Positions 1 to 11,855 of a stretch of 64,000 nucleotides of DNA are shown here, one piece after another. This stretch comes from Tretioscincus oriximinensis (taxonomy: Eukaryota > Chordata > Lepidosauria > Squamata > Gymnophthalmidae), in the NCBI GenBank assembly GCA_022410635.1, contig JAJVDF010000253.1:989489-1053488 (forward strand). The letters are read 5' to 3'. Position 1 is the stretch's first letter; each line of letters opens with the position of its first letter. Position numbers and translations under genes: made by a program. Under the pieces are notes generated by a model. It was not told the origin of the DNA, made no database searches, and worked only from the letters and a program-made list of their open reading frames with translations.

Positions 1-206
1 TTTCATTCTAGCAGCCATTGATACACCTGCCTTCCCTGCAGACTGCTGTTCCCATTTATTTGAATACTAGATTCCATAAACTGCAGGGAAAGACACCAAC
101 TTCCCAACCTCTGGGCAGGACACAATAGCATCCCTATGAAAACAGATGGATTTATGGCTTCCAGAGGGTCCTGTGAGCCTAATCCAGTCTTTCCAACACT
201 ATAGAA

Positions 207-390
207 CAGGGCTGGGAATATTTTTTTTCTGCCAGGGGCCATTTGGATATTTGTCACATCACTTGAGGGCCATCTCCACTCCCTACCCCAGGCCACGCCC
301 CTGCCCACCCAGGCNACACCCCCTCCCTCTGACCGTGCCCCCTCCCCCACCCCTGGGCCTTAGGTTCCCCACCCCTGCCGTAGAGTAATA
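207..390. repeat. Interspersed repeat fragment, pyrimidine-rich
   Basis: The phrase built around GGGCCATTTGGATATTT followed by a C-rich tail resembles a dispersed repeat common in lizard genomes, possibly hAT-derived. No termini or target-site duplication were found, so the class is uncertain. The C-rich part may be only low-complexity sequence. Confidence 0.35.
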
Positions 391-1098
391 GACACTTTAT
401 ATGATGTACATTTAGAAGAACTCACTGCAGATGACCTGAATAACCCAGGTATAAACTCAACGGTTTTAGGAGCTTCCACAGCTGTCTGTTCTCATTTTTC
501 ATCTTCTCCATCTTTTCTTTTCTTTTGGCCTCTTCTTCCTCCTCCTCCTCCTCTCCCCCCACCCCTTTCTCACAAGCTTGGCGACAGAAACGTATAATTA
601 GAAAGTTTCATATCTCTTAGTCACACCTACTCCGTCCCAAGACAGTTGCAGTGAACAGTTACTGACATTCCTGCTACATAATGTTGAAAATCAAGCACAG
701 CAGAAATAAAATGGTCTGCTGTGAACGGCAGATTTGGGATATACGTTCTCATGGAGCCACAGACTGGAGATGCTTACTGGGCTTCTCCCCTTTTATTGAA
801 ATTAAGCGGTGAGGAAGCACAGAGGCCAAGGGCTAAAATGGTTGCAGAAGGGCTGTCAGGTTGATGAGGTTTCAATGCAAATAGGCACTTTCTGTGATGC
901 ACCACCTGTGCACTCATGTCAGAACATTAAGATCTGCTGTCTTCCCTCCAAAAATAATCATGGTTGACTTCACAGTTTTTCTTTTATTTCATTCTGGATA
1001 GTAAGTCCTGTTCTATGCTCCCTTGTAGCTTATCACCTCTCCCCTCTATAAAGAAACCACCATTACTATTGAAGAGGTTCTGCAGTCACTCTTGACTG

Positions 1099-1391
1099 AG
1101 GCATGAATGGCTCAGGTGTTAAGAGTCAGTCTTTCATGAGAGAGTTCCGTCCTCCAAACCCTATGNCAGCCATGGAGAGGAGTGAGAGCCCTCTACTGGC
1201 CACAGGTTTAGCCAACACCTCTATTCAAAAGAAAGTAGATCTGCAATCTATATTTCAAGTAGATCCATGAGTACCACAACAGTGGGAAGATAGAATAGAT
1301 AAGCCTTTTAGCAAAAATTAATCTTGTAAACCGCTCTGTACACGGAAAATAGGCTATAAATGCCAGATTCTTTTTCTTCTTCACTCTTCTA
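1099..1391 (+). repeat. tRNA-derived SINE, full-length, old
   Basis: The element starts with a degenerate tRNA-like head (GGCTCAGGTGTTAAGAGTC), continues through CTCTACTGGCCACAG and GGGAAGATAGAAT, and ends with GTAAACCGCTCTG, a TATAAATGCCAGATT segment and a pyrimidine (TTC) tail. The same order of blocks occurs at 19021, 34237 and 52743 and, inverted, at 4437, 17812 and 57976. The pol III boxes are decayed. The tail resembles that of squamate tRNA SINEs. Confidence 0.7.
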
Positions 1392-1544
1392 TTTCAGGTT
1401 AGAATTGGCTGTGTTCACACTAAGTTTTAATTCAGTTCCAATCTGCTTTTAGAGTGAGAGATCACACCAAGACAAGACAGGGCATAAAAAATGCTGGTTG
1501 TTTTCCAGCTGAAAACATGGAAGAAAGGCAAGGGAAATATAGGT

Positions 1545-1755
1545 TTTAAAATTAACCAGCCTCTATTTGGTGGGAAATCACACAGCAGAAACCCCCAAAT
1601 CTCCTGCATTCTCCACGCAAAGAGTGGGGATTTTGTTATGTCACTTCCAGGGGCAGGATCAGATGTGAAACCACTCTGGGCTCCATTCCCAGAAGCAGAA
1701 ATCAGAAGTAACATCATTTGTGAAGTCACTTCCGACCCATGCTCTAGTAACCAGA
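1545..1755 (+). repeat. Interspersed repeat with CRE-like TGACATCA motifs
   Basis: It contains TGGTGGGAAATCACACAGCA, then TTATGTCACTTCCAGGGGC, and later AGAAGTAACATCATTTG and GTCACTTCCGACCC. The same blocks in the same order recur at 42838-42985 and partly at 27569-27760, and inverted at 51885-52062. Mobile class is unknown. ORFs read through it on both strands, but nothing in them is recognisable. Confidence 0.55.
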
Positions 1756-2466
1756 GAAATCCTGGTACAAGGGGCAAGCGTCCCTCGTACAGGTGCCTCA
1801 TTTGGGTTGGGATTTTCTGATAAAGCGTACGTGATTCATATACGACTCCCAGCACTGGTTTAAACTGAGCTTTTATTGTTATTGTTATTATTATTGTTAT
1901 GTTGTATTCACATTAACAGCAGGGTAGGAAGGCAGCACCCAATGACAGAACAGAAGCAGTGTTTCCTTGGAGCTTGCAACTGCCAGAGCATCATGGGATT
2001 TGTAGTGAAATGCAAGTAGTTCCTTATCATTGCACTACAAATTTGGAGGAGAGGAAGGCAAAGCTGTTGAAGCACATGGGCAACCAACAACGATGTCTGT
2101 GGACCAGCTGTATCGTAGTTCTGCTTCAATGCAAAATGTTTTTAACTTCAGATTTTCAGAAAATATTCCATGAAAATATTTCAGGTTCAAAAACCTTACA
2201 GTAGCTCAGAGGCAAAACATCTGTTTTTCATGCAAGAAGCCTCCGTTCACCTCCAATAACTCTCCAGAAGGTGTCAATAAGTTCATTTTAATTTTCTGCC
2301 AAAAACCCTACATGAATCTGCTGAGGGCTGCGGTCACACCGACACCTGCTAGTCAACAGTCCTCATTTCTGAAGAAATGAACTGAAAAGTTCAAAACTGC
2401 AATGTTCAAATCCTGTTTTGCCCTCTCCAGGACATATGTGTATGGCTGCAGCCTGAGACTCACCAA

Positions 2467-2544
2467 ATCATCATCATCATCATCAACATCATCAACATCA
2501 TCAACATCATCAACATCATCATCATCATCATCATCGTCATCATC
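2467..2544. repeat. (ATC)n microsatellite with AAC interruptions
   Basis: A run of about 26 trinucleotides, mostly ATC, with regularly spaced ATCAAC hexamers in the middle. Confidence 0.95.
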
Positions 2545-3798
2545 TATTTGTTAGTCATTTGACCACATCAAAAAAGAAAAGAAAAATGTTTGATTAAAAA
2601 GAAAAGTTCAGAAAAGTGTTTATATTTGATCACTACTTGTGCCATATTTACTAAATCTGTGTCCAGGCAATATATTCTAAAGTTATGAATTTGTCTCGTT
2701 CAAACCAGAAAACCAATTAACAGGATTATTGAGAAATTCCCGAATAAACAAGTGTTGTATAGATAAAGCCAGGGTAAAAAATCCACTTATGAGTTGAATT
2801 TGTGTTACATTTACCATACCAGATTGTTATGTAAACTGACAAACTTCAGGTTTTAGTTCTGATAAACCAATAATCCAGTGAACATATCAATGCCATGGTT
2901 TTTATTTGGATTCAGTATGTTTACCTTTATTCTTCTGGTATCGTCAGAAGTACTGTCACTCTCAAAGGCACAGTTGGGATTGCATCCAGGGGCGCTTATT
3001 TATTCCACTGNAATCATATACTCTGGAATGAAGCCTGACAATTTCAGAATATAGCAGTCCATACAAGTGCTTTACTCTGGTACTAGTGAAATAAGCTTGT
3101 TGCCTGAGTTGCAATGAGGAAAGGCAGGTGTCCAGCTTACACTTCGTGTTCCTCCTTCCCTCTCCCTGTGTTCATCCTTCCCTATTACTTTTCCTGCTGC
3201 TGTGCTGAGCAGGTTTCCATGGAAACTGCTGCTGGATTGGCCCTGACTTAGAACATTGGTGACATCACTCTAGGCCTTAGGATTCATCCAAATATTGTCC
3301 AATCGCAGAGTCTCCAGGGACAATTGTGACTTCAAGAAATATAATGGTACAGATATTCACATATAGTGAAATAAGTANGTGATGACTTGGGCTTTAATTT
3401 CTCCTTGCCCATTATCTTCTTTTTTTGACCCTNCTGTTCCAAATGCAGTACAAGAATTATATAGTGTATGATAACACAATGCAATACATTGTATTTTTTT
3501 TTTGGCTTCTTAGTCATGGTGCAGGGTCTTCCCCATCCTTGAACTTCATGTTTTATTTACTATGTTAATTGCTAATTATTATTTAAATCCATTAATTACT
3601 CCCACTGTAATTATTCAAGCTGAACAGCAAGTCAAGTCACCAAAGGAGGACAAAGGGGAGGNGAAATGGTTGAAGTCATGCTGCAGGAAGAGAGGGGAGC
3701 TGAGTTCTTCACCATAGCACAAGCCAGAGAGAAGCCATGGATTGGAAAATAACAGCAGGGACCCTTTGGAGTTCTATAGGGTCCTTTATAGCCTGAAT

Positions 3799-3884
3799 AT
3801 AAGAGAAGCCCTGCTGAATGGGGCCGTAGCCTATCTGGTCCTGCACTCANACAGTTATCTACCAACTGCATTGGCTCAAGCAGA
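3799..3884 (-). repeat. Old L3-type LINE 3' fragment
   Basis: AAGAGAAGCCCTGCTGAATGGGGCC then CTGCACTCA and CTACCAACTGCA match the diverged copies at 24413 and 41826 and are distantly related to the younger L3-type element. The fragment is cut off where the younger copy begins at 3885, so the younger LINE probably inserted here. Confidence 0.55.
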
Positions 3885-4083
3885 AGAACATAAGAAGAGC
3901 CATACTGGATCAGGCCACAGCCCATCAAGTCCAGCATTCTGTGTCACACAGAGGCCCACCAGATGCACCTGGGCAGTCTGAACAGAGGAAAGCAAAATAT
4001 GCTCCTGTTCATGACTCCCTGCAAATGGTATTCCAGGAGTCCTGCCTGTTGCTCCATCCNGGAGGCGACATCCAGACATCCAG
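3885..4083 (-). mobile_element. CR1/L3-clade LINE, 3' end (5'-truncated)
   Basis: Read on the minus strand, this ends in the terminal repeat TTCTTATG, preceded by CCTGATCCAGTATGGC and a 200-base 3' UTR nearly identical to those at 11856, 27111, 36254, 54236 and 56688. No coding part is left. It abuts an older relative of the same clade. Confidence 0.75.
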
Positions 4084-4340
4084 AAGGTAAAAGCAAAGGA
4101 TTTCCTACTTTCTTCGCNACCAAAGGGCTGAGATATGAGTGTGTGCTCATAAAATGTTAACAGGGATAAGAGGGTTGTATTGACAGAACAAAGAGTAGAT
4201 CTCTTCCAAATGGTCTTGCTCCCCCATTCTAACACAATGTCCCACAGCTTAAAGAAACTATCATCTTATAGGTAAATAAACAATATTTGGTTATCTCCAG
4301 CACTCAGTTTGCTGCATACTATCCTTAGGCAGTTGTTCCN

Positions 4341-4897
4341 TAGCATTTGAAGAAGACACGTCCACGAAAGCTTTTTCTTGTTGNCCTCTAAAGTGCTATG
4401 AGAACCCCTTGCTAGGCTCCATTGCNTCTGAAGAATCTGCTTTTTATACCCCTCCTTCCCACCCAAAGGGATTCAGAGCAGCTTTCAAGGTTATTTTTCA
4501 CCCAAAGGCATACATCTATTCTGTCTTCCCTACCACGCTGTGGTAGTAGCCATTAATCTACTCATAAATTTCTTTGCTTTNGAGCAGCTGGGTTGGCTGA
4601 AGCTGAGGGCGCTCATCCCTCTTNACGGCCAATGTGTGGGCCTTACANACAATATCTCTGTAGAAACACTGAANCTCTTATCCTATGCACCANCATGCCT
4701 CTATTAGACTTGCCTTGTAGACTCGTCTACAAANGTTCAAGCNGCCTACCTTTTTCCTGTTACTCTCTAAGGTGCTGTGAGAACCCCTTGTGAGGCTCCA
4801 CTGCATGTGAAGAAGTAGACTTCTCTACAAAAGTTCCTGCCATCCACCTAAAGTGCTATGAGATCNCCTTGCTAGATTTTCTGGCTATTTCTTTGCA
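4341..4897 (+). repeat. Unclassified 'GAAGAAGTAGAC' repeat copies flanking a SINE
   Basis: Partial copies at 4341-4420 and 4706-4897 share GAAGAAG, ACGAAAGC (or TACAAAAG), CTAAAGTGCTATGAGA and CCTTGCTAGATTTTCTGG, ending in GGCTATTTCTTTG. An inverted SINE (4437-4695) lies between them. The second part looks like two shortened units in tandem. The same family recurs at 5635, 5870, 6505, 6690, 29885, 35612, 36852, 37826 and 60605. Confidence 0.6.
4437..4695 (-). repeat. tRNA-derived SINE, inverted
   Basis: The reverse complement gives the SINE 3' body: TATAAAAAGCA at the end, CCCTTTGGGTGGGAAGG, then ATAGATGTATGCCTTTGGGTG and GCTCAGCC further 5'. The tRNA-like head is badly decayed. It sits between two copies of the unclassified GAAGAAGTAGAC repeat. 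Confidence 0.6.
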
Positions 4898-5079
4898 ATG
4901 TTATGGAGTGGGAAAGGGGAGGGGGAGAGTAATGCCCGTAGGGAGAGAAAAAATAATGAAAGGATCCAAGTTAGATTCCAACAATGGCCCCTACAAACTG
5001 ACCAAGAATAGCACGTGTCAACACCGGCTCTGCTTGGAAGAAAGTTAGAAAGCTTTCCTTGGAGACCCAGCAAACAGAA

Positions 5080-5634
5080 TGAGAATAAGCGGATCTATTG
5101 CCAGAATCCTGTTCAAATGTCCACTTTATTTGCTCATATCATCCCTGAAGATGAGCACAGCTCAAAACCATCTGCTTTGGGATTATTTTAAGGTCAGAGC
5201 ACGTTTTTCATGCATGGTTGGATAGTTTATTCCTTCTACCGTACTTTGCTTTAGCATGTCTGTCCCACAAAACAAAACAGAAGCAACTGAAATGGGATGA
5301 GTGAAAGCCATTGCATCAATACAGGTTTGTTAGGAATCAGTTGTGCTAAGCAGCATCTCTCGACCTGAAAATGAAAATTTGTGCAGATTTCCCCCCATCC
5401 GTTTCAAGCATCAGTGCCATCAAAATCAATGGAACTTAACTTCCGTTTGCAAAGGTCCAGGATTGAAGCAGCAGCTCAAATCAAGTTGGGAAAGACAAGA
5501 AATTATTGTGAAGTGCATCATCTTACAGCAAGGAAGGCAAACGGGCCTCTTCCACCTTTGAACAGAACAAAGCAAATATATATCACAGAAATAGCTGCAA
5601 TCGTTTGTGGCAGAATATCTACCAAGTGGTCTCT
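5080..5634. other. No recognisable feature
   Basis: This is ordinary AT-moderate sequence with short overlapping open frames (longest 117 codons, no known motif). I saw no repeat, splice-site-bounded exon or RNA. Confidence 0.5.
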
Positions 5635-6003
5635 TGGCACCTTAGAGATTAANAAGAAAAAAGCAGGCAGCATGAGCTTTCGTAGCCAAGTCTTCCTCAT
5701 TACATCCGAAATGAGGAAAACTCATGCTGCCTAGGAAAAGTCCATAATGGTTTCACTCTTAAAACCACTTATTCTTATACAATCTGCATTGGCTCCTTTG
5801 GTACCCAAAGGAATTTCAAACTTTCAATCTTCATTCCTCAGATTCATTCAGTTTGCTACATACCATCTTTCCCTGGCAGTTGTTCCCTAGCATCTGAAAA
5901 AGTAGACTTTTCTAGGAAAGCTCATGACACCTACCTTTCTCTTGTTAAATCTCCAAAGTGTTACAAGCCCCCCCCCCCCCACTTGCTGAACTTTCTGAAA
6001 CAA
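5635..6003. repeat. Two copies of the unclassified GAAGAAGTAGAC repeat
   Basis: 5635-5735 is an inverted copy (GGCACCTTAGAGATTAA, then GCATGAGCTTTCGTAG). 5870-6003 is a direct copy (GCATCTGAAAAAGTAGAC, then TCTCCAAAGTGTTACAAG) containing a 13-base poly-C run at 5968-5980. Opposite orientations within 300 bases make this a small inverted pair. Confidence 0.6.
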
Positions 6004-6504
6004 TTTTAAGAAGAAATATTACTCAACTGTAACTAGAAAGTAGCCAAAGGGTGATATCCATTCCACCGTGTATAGGAGGATATGCACCCATCAATATGCC
6101 ACTAAGCATAAACAGAGGCTGCAGTTCACAGGAAAAATGACATAAGACAGTTAAAGAAAGCCCTTTAGAAGTCAAGGAGCAGAGAAAAGTTCAATGAATG
6201 AAGGCAGTTAAAGAAGAACAGGAGACAGGCAATGGTTCTGTTCTTTCAATCTCTAGAAAGCTTTCAAAAAGTGACTCTTTGTCCATTTTTCATCATTGCT
6301 GGAATTCACGGAGATANATATGAATTCTCTGAGTTCATACTNCACCACCCATGTCGTTAAAGTCTATAATTAGTCCTTCAGCCTCATAGATTATGCACTA
6401 TATTTAACACCATCACCACCCCCATCCCGTCATTCCAAATTTCAGCTTGCCTCAGTAACTAGGGTTACTTGAAAAAGTAATAGAAATAACAAATGAAGTT
6501 GTGT

Positions 6505-6782
6505 CCATGGAAGCTCCTGCTGCCTACTTTTTTCTTATTATACTCTGTGCTAAGACACCCAATTGCTAGATTTGCCAGACTAATAGGGCAATTTCTTTAA
6601 TATCTACTATGGTTAAAGGTAGCCAAAATTAGCCAAATAGAGTGGAAACCCATTAGCCTCCTCAAGACCCTTGGCCAGGGTCAACATCAAAAGTAGGCAT
6701 CTCAACATGCTGCCTACTATTTTCTTGTTAGCTTTTAAGGGGCTACGACACCCCCTTGCTAGATTTTCTGGAAGAAAATTGG
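6505..6782 (+). repeat. Two direct copies of the unclassified repeat
   Basis: 6505-6600 holds GCTCCTGCTGCCTACTTTTT, GCTAAGACACCC, TTGCTAGATTTGCCAGACTA and GCAATTTCTTTAA. 6690-6782 holds CTGCCTACTATTTTCTTGTT, GGGGCTACGACACCCC and TTGCTAGATTTTCTGG. Both are decayed pieces of the family seen at 4706 and 37826. Confidence 0.55.
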
Positions 6783-7069
6783 AAAGTAAGAGTAACCCTA
6801 ACCCTAAATGAATCAGCACTCATCAATAGCCTTTGACTGTTCTCTCTCTAAAACCTGTTGAATTATGAAGGACAGAGCAGAAGAATTGTGTGAACTTTGA
6901 TTGTTATTCTATGGAAGAGAAGAAACCAGAATATCCCTCACTGCTCCCCATTGCCTGTTGCTTTCCAGTAACCCTTTCCTCCATCTGACCACCTTTTTTT
7001 CTTTCTGATACTTCAGCTCTCATCTTTAAAGGCCCTCTTCACTTCACCCACAGCCACCAAATTCACAAC

Positions 7070-7402
7070 CTGCAGTGCCAATCTTAAAGCTCTCTAAGAA
7101 CCACACCATCAAATTGAGAATGTGATTTTATTAAAGGGACTTCAGCTGGCAACTGAATTCGAATGGGAGCCATGGACCAGTTAACGTAGTGCCTTTATAT
7201 AGCCCTCCTTGGGCTTATGAAACAACTAACTAATGGACATGTGGCCTACTCCAGAATATTCCTCCTTTTCTAGCCAATCAGCAGTTAGCATTTATCCAAA
7301 TTNATACCTTTGAAGCTAGTAAACAACCAACCGTCATTTTTTCTGAACCTTGGTATAAACTGCTTGATACTCTTGTCAGAAAAGAAATTCCTGACACCAC
7401 AT
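7070..7402 (-). mobile_element. Candidate solo LTR (endogenous retrovirus-like)
   Basis: Read on the minus strand, this has LTR promoter architecture. ATTGGCT, an inverted CCAAT box at 7272-7282, lies about 80 bases upstream of a TATATAAAGG box (7193-7203). An AATAAAA polyadenylation signal (7126-7132) follows about 70 bases after the TATA box. The upstream edge may be a TGT near 7400. The downstream edge is not settled, nor is a primer-binding site. I found no partner LTR or gag/pol remains, so a solo LTR fits best. A host promoter fragment cannot be excluded. Confidence 0.45.
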
Positions 7403-8176
7403 GGCCACGTTATAGACTCTTAGAGTTTTTACCAATCGCAAATATTCTTATTATTGCACTGATATATTTTCAATAAAGCTCACATTTATTTTATTTTTTT
7501 AAAAGGACTGTTTGTGCCTTTATTCCTTCTTCCCCATCAAATTAGCAGAAAAATTGTTCAAAAAATGCTGGGTAGAAACGGCTTTTGACAAGTGCTGCAA
7601 GGATGTTTTGCTCAAAAAGGATTCATAGTGCAGGACGGAGATGTGCAAGAAATGGGATTTAGTGGTTTGATCGAAATTGCACCAACTATTCTTCATTTGA
7701 ATCCAATTTGAACTTGAGCAGGATGATTCGATTTGCATATAAGGCACCTGGTTCGTTGCACACGACAAACCAACAGGATCAATTCAATACATCTCTGGTG
7801 CAGAAAGTTTAAAGTCTCCGTAGCTCACATACCCAGAGGTCTATTTGTTACCACTCTGCTCTTGCTGCTACATGTTATATATCTGCTTCTCCAACATGAC
7901 GGGAAACAGATCAAAATACATCGCCTTGGTTCATTTCTCAGCACAATGAACCCCAAGTGAAGATGGCAAGCAGACAAGCAGGGGAAGCAAACGAGCAGAA
8001 GGTGGATGCTGTTTATTGTGAGTTCTTCAAAAACGTATGCCAATGCTGAATCACTGTGCAAGTACATATAGATCCCATTGCTTTGCAAAGCTTGTACAAA
8101 ACCAAGTTCCAATCCATTGTGACTAGATTAAATCAAAGTAAAATGATCTTCTTTCTTCAAAAAATATGTTTATATT

Positions 8177-8532
8177 ACCATGTTTCCCCCAAAATAAGCC
8201 CTAGCACGATGTTTCAGGATTTTTGAGGAAGGTCAAAATATAGGCCCTACTCCCAAAAGTAAGCCCTAGTTAGGGTTTAATTTAAGTCATGTCTAGGCAG
8301 TTATAAAAAACAAGCAAAAGGGGAGGAATGTAAAATAGTGGGGGGGGGAGGAAAGAGAAGCAGGAAGGGAGATTATATTCAGAGAAAAGCAGAAGAGAAA
8401 GAAGGAAGGAAAAAATAAAGATTAAATGTAGATTGTTGTTCATGGGAAAGTAAAACACTCACTGAAAATAAGCCCTAATGCATCTTTTGAGCAAAAACTA
8501 ATATAAGACCCTGTCNTATTTGGGGAATGATA
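8177..8532. mobile_element. Non-autonomous DNA transposon-like repeat (AATAAGCCCTA family)
   Basis: The left end CCATGTTTCCCCCAAAATA and the right end, read inverted (ATCATTCCCCAAATA), are similar terminal inverted repeats. The motif AAGCCCTA recurs four times inside (near 8200, 8265 and 8480). The middle holds a G-run and a purine-rich stretch. There is no transposase. It resembles a MITE-like repeat common in snakes and lizards. Confidence 0.55.
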
Positions 8533-8756
8533 GTTAAGGGAATGATTAGTCACAAGAAGTCCACAGTCTCTGAAAAACAATATAACAATGCTCTCCATAA
8601 AGACAGTAATGTCCTGCTGATGGAGACCATGTGGATGAACATCACCTAGGATGGGGTCATTTGGTCATAGCTTTGCTTTGAATCTTCTTCACTCCATCTT
8701 CAGTCCTGAAGAATGGTAGTTTCCTCAGGGGAAAAAAACCCATGGACTAATTCTTC

Positions 8757-8899
8757 AGGTTGCTACAGAAAGTGGTGAGTCCTCCTTTCATGGATGTTCT
8801 TCTTCAAATAGAGACTGGAAAGTAATTTGTCTGGAATGAGTCCTGCAAAGGAGCAGGGGGCTGGANCCAATGGCCCTTCCAGCTCTATGATTCCATGAC
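8757..8899 (+). mobile_element. CR1 LINE 3' end
   Basis: It reads GTGGTGAGTCCTCC, then GGGGGCTGGA, AATGGCCCTTCCAGCTCTA and ATGATTCCATGA. This is the canonical end of CR1: the last codons of ORF2, then the TTGGA...GACC...TCTATGATTC 3' UTR. It is 5'-truncated to about 140 bases, typical for CR1. Confidence 0.7.
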
Positions 8900-10030
8900 T
8901 GAAGATGAACTGAAGAAGCTTTAGAAATAAAAGGATGACCAGGGACCAAGACAGCTGGAGACGGGGACGGGGATCCATTTTACCCAGAAAAAGAGCAAGA
9001 CGCACACACAGAGAAAATGAATCCAAAGGAAGGAAGAACAGGAGAGAAGAAGAAAGAGCAGCCTTGTGCTTTTGTGCATGACAGGGTCACTTCTCTTTCC
9101 ACCCAGGCGCGTGGCAGATGCTGTGAGCCAGCAGGAGGTAAATTGCCTTGTGACATTATTCCAGTTTTCGTGAAGAACCGGAGCTTTGACAGCTTAGGGA
9201 AAANAACAGCATTAGGGAAAACAGCCCCTCAAACCAGCCCGAGAAATGGATACAGACTCAACCGAGGAACCTGCCGGCTAACACAGTTCAACCTCAAGAG
9301 AGAAGAGCCTCATGTTTTAGTCAATGGAGTTCTCCCAAAGTCACAAAGAAGTGATTTTTTTTCTCCCCCCACCCATGTTGGCTTAAGAGCAACCAGAAGA
9401 ACCATGTCGTTGGCAGCACACAGTGGCCAAAGCCTTTCCAATGTTGCATCATTAACAGTTTTTGAAACCTCCCTTAAGATGCTCAGGAGAGGAGATATTA
9501 GGAGAATGTAAGGAGCAGAAACTTAGCAGACACATTTACAAGTTGGAGATAGGATTGAAATCTGGCTTTGAAGGGCACGTCTGAAAATGATTCTGCTAAG
9601 AGGCTTTAGAAAGGCTCTGTGGGGATGCAGAAATGTATTAGCAGGCTCTTCTCCAAAAAGAAAAAGGTAGTTTCACTTTACATAGAGAAGCATAAGCGGA
9701 GGCAAGTCACACTGGTATCTGTCTGGATGAGGCAGAAACAGCATAAAAGCATAACGCTCCTAAGAAGGTAATTAATTTTTTTTAAAGTCCAGAGATTCCT
9801 GCAATATGCTGATGAAACTACTTGTTGTGTCTGTGATATTTTGGGCATCCTACTTCTAGGAACCATGTCACGTCCATCCACCCCATCATGGACTTCTGAA
9901 TGATCCAGTGAAATAGGTTGAACTTTGCAAAGCCAAACACCAGGGAATCCAGGCAGTCCAAAGCCAGACAACAAATCCCCTATAAGCAGCACTAAATACC
10001 AATAAACTATACACACCAACTATTAGTTAG
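8900..10030. other. No recognisable feature
   Basis: The largest open frame (9017-9511, 164 codons plus strand, one N) has no known domain, no conserved motif and no splice context. Short homopolymer runs occur near 9356 and 9778. It lies in the presumed intron of the gene starting at 12971. Confidence 0.5.
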
Positions 10031-10160
10031 GTCCTGTCTTCACACTGAGTCTTATTCTGCNTCGTATCTTGCAATGGGCCTGCCATACACTATACTGGCA
10101 TGTGGATGGCTGAGCTCTGTCCCAAGATATAACCCAGAGTAAGGCTCAGTGGGGACAGGG
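10031..10160. mobile_element. Palindromic MITE (CCTGTCCCCACTGAG family), internally deleted
   Basis: The left end GTCCTGTCTTCACACTGAG and right end CTCAGTGGGGACAGGG are terminal inverted repeats, with AGATATAACCCAGA next to the right end and GCCTGCCATACACTATACTG inside. It is shorter than the complete 176-base copy at 47311. It contains no coding sequence, so it would depend on a transposase supplied elsewhere. Confidence 0.75.
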
Positions 10161-11855
10161 CTATTTTTGTGGAATTAAAATCTAAATATCCATATACAAT
10201 CCCNTTAATAATGCATATATAACATATAAACCATGCATGATAAATTCCAAATTCCTGCCATGCTCGTTTTCTAGTAAAAAGAGTCCAAACTGTAGATACC
10301 ATATATAGGGATATTTAAATTTTACTTCCACCCATTAGTGTTTGGTGTGTATAGTTTATTGATCTTTTCCAGTTGCTTACAGGGGATTTGATGCTTGAAG
10401 TTTGCAAAGCACCAGCTACATACCTGTGAGTATCATCCACCCATCTAAAACACCTCTCCAGGGCATTTCCTTCCCCATGGATGTCTTCCAGGGTTCAGAA
10501 GGGGGAAGGAAACCTGCTNGGCTTCTCAGATCAAGTGCTGAATTACCCAGGCATGCTGCAAGATCTCTGTACAGTTGTGGGAACAAGGTATTGCTTGTAA
10601 GTGAGGATTTTTTTAAAAAAAAAACCAAAACACCAGATTCTTGAGATGCTCCTAAATCCCACAGAGATGTAGAAAGTCTCAAGGGACGTAGAAAGTCAAA
10701 CCCCAGCTCGCATTGCCAGCAATCTGTCAACATTCACAAAAGACATCAGCAAAGTTGTAGGATGGGACATTTATATGCACGGTGTGCCCTGTTCGCATGT
10801 GCCAAGGACAAAGTGAGCAAAGAGCACCAGCTTGGGGGGGGGGGAGGGGGGGGGCACCTAGGCCTACAACTGGAAAGTAAAAAGCTTTCTAAGAGTGGTT
10901 CTATCCTCTTAGCCGATTCCTGCCTCAGGATGCAATAAGCTGCCTTCATCTCCGTCGTGCTCCACTGGGCCAATAACCCAGATTCCTGCCGTCAGGCTTA
11001 ACAGCCTCGAAGCGAAATTGGGAGGAACAGCAACTGAGGATAAAGGAGTGTGACAGATGCAAGGAAGGGACCGTGACACTCCAGACCAGGGCACTTATGT
11101 TGAGCCTCACACATAAGCGAGTTTGACCTGACACCCATCTCTGCCGTGAGGATCAGTCTTTCACACCAACTTTATTTCCACCCCNAGGACAAAATTGCTG
11201 GTCAAAAGAGGCACAACAAACCAGTGCGTGGCTTAACACAGGTCTTGCATGTTCTATTGATCTGGGCAGNGAGTTGCAAACTTCTTCAAAGGCCAAGCAA
11301 AAGGCTTCTATTTTGCAAGCACATCTGCACTCCCACCAGGAGCGTCCATAGAGGAAGCGCCTTTCTTGTAAGGCACACTTGACGTATTTTCAAAGGCTTG
11401 TTGGGAGGGAGCAGGAGGGCAATGAAATCCAGGCAATAGTTGCAAACAGGTTGAGAAGTATATAAAAATTAAAGGGAAAAGAAAAGGTATTCCCCGTTTA
11501 AGACAGACCATCAAGCCATGCAAAGTTGGGGTCTCCATTTAACAAAATCTTTAAAGTAAAATAATAATAATAAACCACACAGCCACCACACTGATTCCCC
11601 AAATGACCCGAGGCGTAGTATGGAAAGCATTTCTCAGGGCGCATGGGGCCTTAGCACACTGCCTCTCATGCCACAGGTGATGGTCTGCACCCCAAACAAG
11701 GAGGGAAAGGCAGCCCTGCTCCCAAATTTTCTTACAGGAACAACTAAGGCCGCGATGTGCCTCCTAGCTGTTTGTGCACCTTTGTCATTCAGACGCAGCA
11801 AAAGCAAATGGGCTTCTGATCGGTAGCCACGACCGGTGGATGTGAAAACTCGATA
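10161..11855. other. No gene; low-complexity G-run only
   Basis: Apart from a poly-G stretch (10834-10854) and a short AATAAT run near 11560, I saw no repeat family, exon or RNA gene. Presumed intron 1 of the minus-strand gene. Confidence 0.5.

Noticed and set aside
1427..1855. 142-codon minus-strand open frame
   Set aside because: It overlaps the TGACATCA-containing interspersed repeat and has no conserved motif.
2467..2544. Regularly spaced short repeats suggestive of a CRISPR array
   Set aside because: It is an interrupted (ATC)n microsatellite in a vertebrate genome, with no spacers.
9017..9511. 164-codon open frame
   Set aside because: No motif, no splice context, low-complexity lysine-rich start. 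Compatible with chance in non-coding DNA.
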